Assembly: GCF_905147045.1 (NCBI RefSeq) | Contig: NC_065889.1 | Coordinates: 5,151,001-5,215,000, forward strand | Source of the DNA: Nymphalis io | Lineage: Eukaryota > Arthropoda > Insecta > Lepidoptera > Nymphalidae | Length of the DNA stretch: 64,000 bases | Reading direction: 5' to 3' | In this document: in pieces, positions 1 through 10,549 of the stretch | How positions within the stretch are numbered: position 1 is the first letter of the stretch | Layout of the letters: the number at the start of each line of letters is the position of its first letter | Position numbers and translations under genes: made by a program | The notes under the pieces: generated by a model | Told to the model about the DNA's origin: nothing | Databases searched by the model: none | What the model saw: the letters and a program-made list of their open reading frames with translations, nothing else

Positions 1-5
1 TAAAA

Positions 6-233
6 AATCTTTACTATTCAAATGCTTGCGGCGTCAGTTACACTGAATTAGTAATCTTATCCATTTAAAATATAATACCATGTTCGTTATTAAGGCATTG
101 ATATGCAAACAGTACAATCTTTACTATAATAAGCATTTGATGCTTGCGGCGTCAGTTACACTGAATTAGTAATCTTATCCATTTAAAATATAATATCATG
201 TTCGTTATTAAAGCATTGATATACAAACAGTAC
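6..233. repeat. Two-copy tandem duplication, ~110-118 bp unit
   Basis: Two nearly identical units lie head to tail. Both run from 'aatctttacta' through 'tgcttgcggcgtcagttac' to 'caaacagtacaa'. They differ by a few substitutions and an ~8-base insertion near the start of the second unit. No coding potential is visible. A recent local duplication is the simplest reading. More copies could lie beyond the left edge of the window. Confidence 0.85.
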
Positions 234-1090
234 AAAAATACACTAAATTAATGGTAGGGTTACTAAATAAAATAATAAGCTGCATCTAATTAGCGGTTTA
301 TAACGTTATTTTTTATTTTCAGCTAGCTATCTGTTCCGGCGTCCCACGGGTCAAATAAAGGTCGAAATAAAACTTTTATATCGTAATACATAAAATAAAA
401 CTATTGGTTTACGCGGCGCACGTCAGGAAATTTCTCACTCGTCCTTGTTTTTTTTTTTTAACATCATAAACAATTATCGTCATATTTCAGCCAATTTATA
501 CAAAACGTTAATTAATTATACACCAAAACCTTCCTAATGAATCACTTTGTTAATTGGTATTATATTAGTTGATTATGAATAATTTTCAAAATTAATGTAA
601 GGACACTTAAATAGATTGATTAGAATTAGTAGGCGACTCGTGTTACATAAATCAAGTCAGAATGAACTAAAACCTGATTAAACTGATGAACCTGATGCAC
701 ACCATGAAAGAAATTCTAAGTTTATTAGAGTTGGAGTTTTACTTAAAATGAAGTCACGTAGAATACCGTTTTAACTTTGCTGGTATTAAAAAGTTCTTCG
801 GATAGGTAATCAAGGGGTTTTGAACTTCGTTTTATTAGTCGAATGGTAACTTGCACACATTTAGCATACGTATGTACGTTTGATTTATTATTATACGACG
901 GCGTCATTGTTATAGTGGCTACCATGCCCAGATGCAAACCCGTGTGTTCGAATTTTGTATTCGAATTTTGATCAGGTTAGGTTTTCCTAACACCAAATTC
1001 TCAGCAAAATTATTAAGTTGGCGGTTAAGCAGTTGGTCCTGCACTGGCCTGGGTAACGAAAAAAGGACGAAACGAAAACATTAAAAATGT

Positions 1091-1128
1091 TGGAAACACG
1101 TAAATGTGTTTTTCCAGCGAAAAAAAAA
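1091..1128 (+). repeat. Terminal fragment of a non-LTR retroposon 3' end
   Basis: This short piece (ggaaacacgtaaatgtg, then tttttccagcga and an A-run) matches the last ~35 bases of the GC-rich retroposon at 25,724-26,122, which ends in the same tttttccagcga plus poly-A. It is therefore a severely 5'-truncated or decayed copy of the same family. Confidence 0.6.
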
Positions 1129-1140
1129 CGTTGGTCATGC

Positions 1141-1240
1141 GTTCGATCTCAGCTGTGTCAGGTAATATGAGAATCAAGGAATAGAGACCTTACATGTGTT
1201 TGCGCACACACTTGTTTGCTATAACATCTCCAACACAACT
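1141..1240 (+). repeat. Fragment of tRNA-derived SINE (family D of this window)
   Basis: The stretch 'tacatgtgtttgcgcacacacttg' followed by 'ctataacat' resembles the middle of the fuller element at 24,476-24,805, which has 'cacctgtgtttgcgcacacactta'. The tRNA-like head is missing or decayed. Confidence 0.5.
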
Positions 1241-2009
1241 GTTTGACGTATTAGACGTCTGGTTGACATATTTATTTACATTATTAAGCACTCATGTATT
1301 ACGCATAACATAAAAAATTGTATAATATATTAAGCAGTGGTATCTGACTCTCCTCTTTACAAATACCATAAATTCATATTCACGCAATGATAATAGCGCA
1401 TGATGCACATTTATTATAGAAAGTTTTTATTCAGAATTCTTTTTCTGCATTTATTAATTTTTAAAGGTAACTGCGTTATTTTTAAAGCGTAAGCGCAGGG
1501 CGATGAATAAAAAAAGATTAATTGGAATTGAACAGTCACTCATTTGCGTTAAAACGGTCGGGCACATAGCAAAGAGTAATTTAACAGAAATGCGGTTCGA
1601 ATCTCCGATTTAAACTTACGTTACTAGCTGTTCAGTTTAATTAAACGACTCAAATGGAATAAAAAGCGGGGCTCAACTGAAGCGAACTGTGGCATTATAC
1701 AAATGTGTGTTAGGGACTAGTGAGCGTAAAGTGGTTAGGACAAAATGTTTTAGTACGTACCCCGTTCAGTTGTTTATCTGATAATCCTTCGTCATCCCTA
1801 TTCTCTACACCTTACCCGAATGGTTTAGCATATTATGTACGTGCTCCGCTTCACATGTAATTACACATTCGTGCTAAGGTAGATTTTATCTTTATGTTTT
1901 AGCCCATTATTATCGATAGGTATAATCTATATTAAGCACGTGTAAGGTTTTACTGATTTTTAATAATTATTTTGAGATTTTTAGAAAGTAATGGTAATAT
2001 TTTAACGAA

Positions 2010-2043
2010 TTGGAAATTCCATTGGAAATCCATTGGAAAGTCA
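2010..2043. repeat. Short tandem array of TTGGAAA units
   Basis: Three imperfect copies of an 11-12 base unit (ttggaaattcca, ttggaaatcca, ttggaaagtca) stand directly before the large hairpin. The unit resembles the inner part of the hairpin arm (ttggaaattattg), so the two structures are probably related in origin. Confidence 0.7.
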
Positions 2044-2049
2044 TTCGTA

Positions 2050-2105
2050 GTTTTTTTCGCTCAATAATTTCCAACACTGGTTGGAAATTATTGAGCGAAA
2101 AAAAC
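2050..2105. repeat. 26-bp perfect inverted repeat with 4-base loop
   Basis: The arms at 2050-2075 and 2080-2105 are exact reverse complements, separated only by 'actg'. No retroposon boundaries or target-site duplication are evident around it. It could be a fold-back made by template switching from the neighbouring TTGGAAA repeats, or a transcribed hairpin. An RNA from either strand would form a very stable stem. Confidence 0.9.
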
Positions 2106-2396
2106 AGTTACGCGATATATAAAAAAGAAACAAAACACGGAAAGATTGACTCGTTCGATAGTTGCCAGGGTGATTGCAGGAATTCCATTATTAATATTAA
2201 ATTAATAGAATAGTAAAATATTAATTAGTAATAAATTATATAACAAGATACGTGTGGAAGAGAATAAAATATTAAAAGTAAATGTGAAGGATTGTTTTAC
2301 TGGGATATTCTTACACACGTGTATTTACATACTGCTTATATAAATATATTCAAACTTTTTAAGTAAATAAACGTTCTGTGGCTTATAAAATAAGTT

Positions 2397-2462
2397 AAAT
2401 TAAAAGAATAATTTATAAAAAAGGGTGTTTTTTAGGAAAAAACCAATTAATTCTTTTAATTT
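2397..2462. repeat. 13-bp inverted repeat pair
   Basis: AAATTAAAAGAAT at 2397-2409 is mirrored by its exact reverse complement at 2450-2462, with about 40 bases between. It may be the ends of a tiny MITE or a chance fold in AT-rich DNA. No target-site duplication is obvious. Confidence 0.5.
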
Positions 2463-2469
2463 GGTCTCC

Positions 2470-5400
2470 AGGTTATTTCGCTAAGCTACGCTAAAAAGTT
2501 CCGAGCTTGACCCGAAGCTTCATCCTACAAGAAAGTCAGTAATAAATTAACTGTTCGCTTAATCTCTTTGTTCGTAATAATTTGCAATAGAATCGCATAG
2601 TGAATTGAGTAATATTTTATTTAAAATGTCGTTTAAAATTTTTATTATCTTACACTTGTAACAGATAAGAAATTTAACAAAGTAACTCGAAGTTCAAAAT
2701 AAGACTAAATATAATTAACATTATAAATACACTCAACAAAGTCGACATTGAATAAAAAATTACAAATAGTATTTCTTAAGTGATATTCAAATCTGCATAC
2801 GTCATGAGATAAGCTCAGGAGCTCGCGAATGATAAATCATCGCATTGAAGCCTGTGAAAAATTGAGGACTCCTTTTTAGTCTGTTTTTGTTATATCAGAA
2901 TAAGTTCTCGCCACCAGTGTCTATTTGATGTACCTACTACAAGAACCAAATTCACACAAAACAGTTTTATATTCCGATCTTGTAGGAACTATAACAAATA
3001 CTTTTCTAGTGTTGACTTATTTGTAACCTCACTAAATTATTTTAAAAAATTAATTAAAAATGTTTTAGATAATCGTAATTAGAGTTACTTTTAAAGAGGA
3101 TGTAATTTGATGTATTTTTATTAATTTATTATTGTTAACATTATTTTATTTTAATTAAATGCTTTTCTCTTCAGATTTTATATTAGGTTAGATTAGTTAA
3201 TTAATATATTTAATTAAATTCATATCATTGTATTCAAATTGCTCTAATTCTGTATTATTTGTAAGTGGAAACTTAATTGGTATCTGTATTATCTTTTTCA
3301 ATCATATATTTGTGTATTATGTTACTGTTTGTTTCCCAAATAAAATAAAAATAAAATAAAATGATATTTCAAAGAAATAAAAAAATGTACCCAACTTGTA
3401 TGTAATAAAACACGTACCAAGGGTCACCCATGTAGATGAGTAACATCGAAATTGATGATTACTGAAAGAATTCAGAATTAAATACATAATAAGAATAAAT
3501 AAATAAAGAGTAAATTAAAAAAACTATGGTAAACAAAAATATTTTCTGTTATAAGCAACGAAGTTTATATAATATAGGCGCTACACATACACGAGAGTAG
3601 AGAGCGGCGGTGAAGAGGGTATATGACGGAATAAGAGAGCAACATACCGTTTGCAAATGCCGTTTAAGCGGCATACGGCATACGAGTCGGCCCTACCCCC
3701 AAGGCACGCGCGATGAAATGTATCACATCCAAAAATATAATGTTTATTTTTTTTATAATTTGCTTAGATAAACCATTTAAATAATAATAAATCATCTAAT
3801 TTAATTTTAAAATATAACCATCGCTTAATGGTTCCGATTTTATAATGCAGTAACAGATTCTTGGTTTATGTTAAACGTCTGATCGTCCCAACTTATACTT
3901 TACTCTTCCCTTAATCAGTATAATTCATTTAAATTCTAAACCATTCAAACTGCCGCGGACTCGATTGGATTAATTAACGAACACAGATACCTACTGCACT
4001 CATTACTTACTATACTAGTATTTATAAAGGAATTTTGAATTTATGAAAAAAGTTATATATTTAAAAAAATAAAAACCAATTTTAATTCGATCAAACCTAT
4101 GTTTGAAACGGTTGTTTATGCAAAACGGTTTTTATATAAAGTAGGAAACCCGGTAACGGTATATATAACGCAACTGCTTCCTTGGACCGCCTCCTACCAA
4201 ATGTAGGAGGACCACCGTGCCGGCGATTATGCGTTGGCGTTGTACAATTGCTCTCAACGCTTGGAACAAGGAAATTAGGCTTTTATTGCTATGAATCTCT
4301 CGTGGAGGTCGCAGATTCATAGCGATGAGAGCGATATTCGGATATATTGCAGTGTCTTGAACGGCGGACACCTCTCCCGGGCGATCCAACCTAGGAACTC
4401 CAGGCAGAAGCGCTGAAGAAAGTTTAAGTGTAGTTCCAGGTGGAAACGAGTCAGTTCAATATGGTTTTTTATACTGTAAATCGAATGTTTAAAAAAAGTA
4501 GTACACAAAGCTTAAGTAAACACTTAATTTTATTCGACCCTTACAAATAGCACTAAATAAAATAAGTTATTTCGGTCACATTTACGAAATCTATATGTTC
4601 GGAACAATTACTTCTTCATCCAACATCTCTTTCACACTGGCTTTTTATTGATGGCTTATAGTTTACGCTTATCTAAATTAAGGGTTCTCGCGTGCGTGAG
4701 AGAAGATAAAACGTACATTTTACGGTTCACATTGTGTACAGTTTACGAGCATCTGGAGAGCAAATAGGGTATGAAATTTGCAGGATATAAATCACAAGGT
4801 GCAAACAAATAATCTTAAAGTTGGAAGCTGTTAACGAAATGCCATGAGATGGTCATATCGGGGTTTTTGAAGCAACGAAATTTCCATAATTTCTATAACC
4901 CAAGTCAAGTCTCAAAACTTGCCCGTAATTGCCCAATGGATAGTTCTTAACAGAAGATCCGCGCGGATGCAAATCCAGACAACCTATGAGTTTTTAACTG
5001 CTTAATTTATGTACGAATATATCTGCTCAACGATGACGGAATTTATCGTAAGGCAACCGTATACCACTGTATTAGTCGTAAAAAGTGGAAAAGCGTGACG
5101 AAATAAGCTCCAAAGACTCCTTAAAAGAAAGAGGCTCACCCATCAATACGACATTATGAGCCGATTCTGTGCTTTCCTTTTAAGTCGTTCATATTAGAAT
5201 TTGCTTAATTTATGTAAACACTTACCCCGTTATTAAAAGGTAAAAAAATCTGAGCAAAAATTAAAAAGAATAATGTAAAGTTTTTTTAATATTACGTCAC
5301 GAGTATTATTTTTCTCAAAACAGAAGTAAACGTTTATTCGATTTTCATTTAAATAATAGCTGACATAAATGTTAATGAAATAATAAAATGGAAAGCTATG

Positions 5401-5650
5401 TTTGGGTTTTGAGTAATTAAATGTTCGGCAAGAATATGCAAATTGATAGCGAGGGATGCGAGCTGGCACAGTTCGTTGAGCCGTTATCGGATCGCCCCTC
5501 GTCGTCCCACGGCGTCCAACACCTCATATCTAACGGCACTCTAACAATATAGTATGAATAAAACATATAATATGAATAAAATGTTTATATAAACGTCATT
5601 TATTTATCTTTTATTGCATATCATTTATTTTTGCTTTTTGTTTCTATTTA
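2470..5650. other. Gene-free stretch with two GC-richer patches
   Basis: Mostly AT-rich DNA without supported genes. Two patches stand out in base composition: about 3575-3720, with small palindromes such as atgccg/cggcat, and about 4140-4450. Neither could be assigned to a known element or exon. Confidence 0.5.
4140..4450. other. GC-richer block of unknown nature, possibly a decayed element
   Basis: Base composition is clearly higher in G+C than the flanks. On the minus strand two overlapping frames stay open for 63 and 85 codons across it, but the longer one starts at a TTG and I recognise no motif in either. It also holds short mirrored pieces (cctcctac/gtaggagg and tatgaatct/agattcata). 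It may be the remnant of a mobile element or a non-coding exon. I cannot decide which. Confidence 0.3.
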
Positions 5651-5651
5651 C

Positions 5652-5692
5652 AATATATATATATTTGTATATGTTATATATATATATATATC
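5652..5692. repeat. AT microsatellite
   Basis: Interrupted (TA)n tract, with a second pure run of about ten TA units at its right end. Confidence 0.85.
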
Positions 5693-6184
5693 AATATAAT
5701 ACTTTTATTGTATTAATGTAGCATACTTCTGAAATATTTAGATCATATTAAGCGTCCTTAGAAAGCCCTTGTTCATAATTAATATCCTCCTCCGTTAACC
5801 TTGTAGCACAACCCAGCTTAATATTGATTTTAGCGTGAAATGTTACGATTTTCGGGAATGGGGTGTTCTATTAGTCTGAGCGCAGTTCAACAGGATTTTT
5901 GATCAGTAATGGGATCCTGCAGATTTCGTTATTTTATATGAATTGAGGAATATGTTAGAACAAAAGATTAAAATGTATAAAAAAAGGTAAAATAGTATTC
6001 GAATCAACGTATCGTTATCAACGAAATATAAAGTTCCGTAAACATGCAAAGTAATCGACGCAAGAAAGCCGGAAATATTTCATTCCTAATTTTTAACCAT
6101 TAACTTAAAAAGTCAAAATGATGATTTTTCTAATATTGTAAAGTAAATTAAAAATACAATGTAAAAAAAAACGAGCTAAGTAGG

Positions 6185-6345
6185 TTGGTGACGACACATA
6201 TGATGATTTTCGGGGCACAATGCTCTCCTGTACCGCTGAACACGAGATGAATTATTATAAGCACAAATTAAGCAAAAGAAAGTTCAGTGTTTGAACCCGC
6301 ATTCTGTTTGGTTATGATTCACGAATTATAACCACTGATTCGTCT
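6185..6345 (-). repeat. Decayed Metulj-like SINE fragment (family A)
   Basis: Reading + to -, 'gaacacgagatgaattattataagcacaaattaagca', then 'ttgaacccgc', a degraded head and 'tcgtctcggctt' match the 5' half of the family A SINE in reverse orientation. The fuller copies at 22.6, 23.9 and 60.6 kb are the reference. Many substitutions indicate an old insertion. Confidence 0.7.
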
Positions 6346-7004
6346 CGGCTTTATCTTATAATATAAATGTTGTCATTTTTATGTTCTTAGAAGTTCTTTG
6401 AAATGCTATGAATACAAATAAAAAAGGCCTTTTTTTAAATAAATTAATGATAAACTCTTAAAAGATATAAGAATCAAAGAATAATATTTTTATACCATTA
6501 AATTTTTAAGTTTTATATCTGCTTCAAGTTCTTTCTTGTTTTCTCTCAAGGTCGCACAATATCACTCTTTCCGTGCCGAGAAACTATTTTTTCTTCAATT
6601 TCTCATTTATACAAGAAACTATGTATGTATTATTAAAAAAAATAAACAAAATGTTGTTTTTAATTAGTGAAAAAAAAAATTAAGCTATTGATAGTTTAAG
6701 TCAAACATGTAATTTAAATTATTTTTTCATACCTTATAAATTACTAGTTTAAAAACATAACTTCGATTTTTCACCCTCACGCCCCGCCTCGCCCTAATGT
6801 ATTGAGTGTGGAATAAAGCCACGAAGCGGAATAGTTGGTGAGTAATTAGTGTGATTAATGATCTAAAGAGAAATGTAGTTAAACGAAAACAATCTCCCTA
6901 AGTAAAAATATCACCTGATTGTAGTAATATACTAATAGCAATTTTAGTCGCCGGACCATTTATTATTGAAGAAATAATACGAACACTTTTTTTCGTATTA
7001 TTAT

Positions 7005-7075
7005 TATAATTTCAGCTTTTTGCCGTCCACTGCTGGACGAAAGCCTCCCGCATAGAATGCCAACCATCCCGAATA
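7005..7075. repeat. Interspersed repeat fragment (gccgtccactgctggac type)
   Basis: 'gccgtccactgctggacgaaagcctccc' followed by 'tgccaaccatcccg' is a motif I know as dispersed in lepidopteran genomes. No complete element is visible, and its class is uncertain. Confidence 0.45.
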
Positions 7076-7354
7076 ATTTGTTTTGACAATTTTTTTAAAA
7101 TATATAAGCAAATAAGGCATCTAACTGAATTCAGTGCTTCAGTTCAATGATGCACATATGAGACATATAATATATATTCTGAGGTGCGTCAAAACTCCCT
7201 ATTCTCCACCTTTCATTTATAAATTTTAACCTTCAAAAATGCTCCGATCAAAGCTCCCATTATATTATAACGTGCTGACTTTTAATTTGTCGACAAGTCA
7301 AGTTAGAATCGTACATTTCCTTACCTTATGTCCCTACTTAAAAACTCCATTAAA

Positions 7355-7425
7355 ATCATACTGCCGGCGCCCACGTACTCGCCGCTGGGGTGACGAGTTG
7401 GCGCGTGCAGTCAACGATAGTTAGA
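7355..7425 (+). pseudogene. Remnant of a LINE reverse-transcriptase C-terminus
   Basis: The frame ending at 7424 encodes ...CRRPRTRRWGDELARAV.... This resembles the conserved 'GRPxxRWxDDL/ELxRxxG' tail of RTE-like LINE proteins, and the same region of the LINE at 41-44 kb reads VGRPPARWTDDLKKVAG. Only this short tail survives, without the RT domain. Confidence 0.45.
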
Positions 7426-7429
7426 TTCT

Positions 7430-10010
7430 ACCAGTCCTCTAGTCTCCAATCACCATATACCGCTAAAGTAAATTAAGTAAATCTCTAGATTTTTGGTTAC
7501 AAATTACACATTCAATAATGCCATCCTAGTCAAACAGTAAGTTTAGTCAAAATCAGTGGATTTCATCATTTTCTCTTAATGGACAAAAACAAATAATTTT
7601 AACAATTACTATATAATTCAATGTAAGTATACTTGTGAACAAAACACTATATAATAATATACAAAAGTTAAAGTATATACAGCTTTAAAAACAAATAAAT
7701 AAAAACCTATTCAAACTCTTATACAGCCAACAAAAGTACCAAAGAAGATAAAATTTGTTATAACATAAAATATTTAATTTTTCCGCTTACTATTGGAGCA
7801 AATAATAACAACAGAAGTGGATGTTTATACAACAATAAACATCTTCCGTAAGCCGTAGATGTTCTGCCAACCGTTAAACAATGTTGACTTAGACTCATCT
7901 CAGATTTCTTGTTGAATTTATTCGACTCACTTAACAGTGTAATGGATTTTGGTAAACAAATAATAAAACAATTTAATCAGTACCAAAACAATCTTATTAT
8001 TTAATAGTTTGCAATACGTGCAAATATTTAAAAATAATCATGTAAGAATCTTGAAATTAGGTAAATCTTTACTAGCTTCGAAACTTTCAACTAATTTCGA
8101 ATATTGAAATGAGATGAAACTATGCTATTAATTAAACTCACTTGGTTAAGTGTTTTACTAACGAGATATATTTTATTATAAGTACATTATTATTAATTAT
8201 TTAATTATATTCCCCTTGATACATACGATGAATGTTTCTTTTAAACACGTTATTTATAATCAGTAACTGTATAAAAACAATTTAGTTTAAAAAAACATCG
8301 TCAATTATTAAATCCCGGCTGCGTTCAAGTATAACTTCTCTTAACATAATGTGTGCAACCTGGAGTGCCCAAGTACGTTAGCGTTTGCGTGTAGCCGGGT
8401 CATTATTTGTGTATAAGATACATTTGATTTAAAAAAAAAGTCTTTTATCCTTACCTGTGTATTTTTTTTTAAATTATTTTTGTTATTTATAATTATATTC
8501 TATACTAATATTATAAATTTATTATACTTGTATTCTATACTAATGTTACATGTTAAAACCTAAATAATAATAATCTAATTTGGTATGAAGCTACTCAGCA
8601 TAGTGTTTTCCACCATGGCAAAATCTACATGAGTTGTATGCGTTCTGTCATATTTATTTAATTGAATTTAACTTGAAAATACAATCAGAAATTCTGTTAG
8701 AGTTTCGATAAAATCATTGCATTAGTATTTCACATTTAGAGAATTGTGTATACTATGTAAGAATGTACATATTATTATGTATACATTTACATATATATTT
8801 CTAAATATTTAATTTAAAAAATATTGCCATATCATCTTGTTTTCTTCAATTAACGGAAGTAATTTCTCGTTACTCATCATTTCTCAAAGCAGAGCTTCAA
8901 AACAGAGAAACATTTTACAATTTGATTAATTACTAAATTTCACTAATCATAAACGCTACCTAAATTTTAACAAAACTGACAAGCCCATGAGAATTCCAAT
9001 CTCTAACCAGGCAGCCTTTGTGGCGACCTTAATTGAATCTTCTAATCAATAAAAGCTACCAGTCAATGGAATTTGTTGACTCTTAGTTATTGATGAATAC
9101 TCCAAAGAAGAGCCAGATAAAAAGCTTCATTGCTCGATATCTATCTCGATGGATTTATTTCGCTATCTGCATTTCTATTTCTCGTTACACAAGGATGAAA
9201 AATTACGCAATAAATCGGAGATAATCAAGCAATTTCAACGTTGATATATCTGCAAGCTCAACCATTACTCTTGCAGTGCAATAAGAAAAATTTGTGCAAC
9301 ATCCGACAGTATCTACAATTTTATACTATTATTATATGTCGTGACATACATATGAATAGTATAAATAACAAAAATAAGATTTTATATCATATTTGATATA
9401 TTATAAATATAAAAAAGCGGTGACTAATGAAGTTCTTAATGAGTTAGACCGACGAAAATTAAAATGTAGTCTACATTTCAACCAAATATTTCACTTTTAA
9501 CCTTATTGATTTTATTACGTTTTTTTTTAATTTTATTTTTTTTATAATACATATTTATCATTTTTTTGCTTTAATAATTATGAAAATGTATTAAAATAAA
9601 TATCGTAAAAAATATTTATTTACCCATTTAGAACTAATGACAAAGAGCTTTCCCTCGACGGATATTATTTAATCTCCTCAGAGATGTTATACAAAATTAT
9701 TTGAGCCTGATATCCTCAACTTGTTTGAGAAAGAAAGAAAATTTACACAACATTTAAAAAATGAATGAATTTATTTTTCCTAAACAAAGATACTTTCTTA
9801 ATTTGTTTAAGTCCATAGCTGTTGTAATTGCTGCTATTAAAATAATATCAATAATAATTAAGATTATCGCACATTTTTACATAAATTATATTTTCCTCTC
9901 ATTTTAGGTACTGTTTAGATCTATGTAAAAATATTTAGTAAAATGAATATAGTGTCTTTCACTGAAATGAAAAGGACAACAAAAAACGATCAAATCAATC
10001 TTCTTTGTCA
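7430..10010. other. Gene-free AT-rich stretch
   Basis: I see no exon, RNA gene or recognisable mobile element in this interval, only A/T homopolymer runs and short chance frames. Confidence 0.55.
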
Positions 10011-10076
10011 TCGTGCTTGAAGTCTTACCGATCGATATCAAACTGCGTCCAAAGCGGATAAATAATGTGCAAAGTT

Positions 10077-10103
10077 CTATATATATCTATATATATATAT
10101 ATA

Positions 10104-10173
<70 letters not shown>
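10077..10173. repeat. Long AT microsatellite
   Basis: About 95 bases of (TA)n interrupted by three C bases in the left third. It is likely to be highly length-variable. The open frame across it encodes only an Ile-Tyr repeat and is not a gene. Confidence 0.95.
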
Positions 10174-10174
<1 letters not shown>

Positions 10175-10333
10175 GTGGTCCAAATAGACTCTCAGAGAAT
10201 GATTTGTTACCCTGACTTTCAGTCAACAATCCACTCTAATGAATCATGAACGTGATATTTATTCCGTAGCCAATTGTTACTAACCATTTATGTTTATATT
10301 GTAATTAAAAATTAGATATTCTACCGCAAAATA

Positions 10334-10545
10334 GCAGTACTTGGTATTGTTGTGTTCCGGTTTGAAGGGTGAGTGAGCCAGTGTAATTATAGGCACAAGG
10401 GACATAAAATCTTAGGTCCCAAGTTTGGTGGCGCGTTGGCTATGTTAGCGATTTTTAACATTTCTTACAATGCCAATGTCTATCGGCGTTGACGACCGCT
10501 TACCATCAGGTAGCCCATATGCTCGTCCGCCTTCCTATTCTATAA
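10334..10545 (-). repeat. Dispersed repeat, family B
   Basis: Family B is defined here by copies at 26.7, 32.8, 38.9, 47.3 and 54.9 kb. In the reference (+) orientation it reads: 'gacgagcatatggg', 'cctgatggtaag', 'catagacattggc', 'ttacatcgccaatgcgccac', 'gtcccttgtgcctgta', then 'cttcaaaccggaacacaaca'. Here it is reversed ('gttccggtttgaagggtgag' through 'accatcaggtagcccatatg'). No tRNA head, protein or terminal repeats are visible, so its class is unknown. Confidence 0.75.
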
Positions 10546-10549
10546 AAAA

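Larger units (their letters stand above)
234..2000. other. Gene-free AT-rich stretch
   Basis: I see no supported gene. The only recognisable content is two small retroposon fragments at about 1091-1240, listed separately. Short open frames here have no recognisable domain. Confidence 0.6.

Noticed and set aside
1549..1625. Possible tRNA (a B-box-like 'gcggttcgaatctccg' is present)
   Set aside because: No matching acceptor or anticodon stem could be folded, and the A-box region is poor. At best it is an old SINE head.
10013..10249. 78-codon frame across the AT microsatellite
   Set aside because: It encodes mainly Ile-Tyr repeats from (TA)n.
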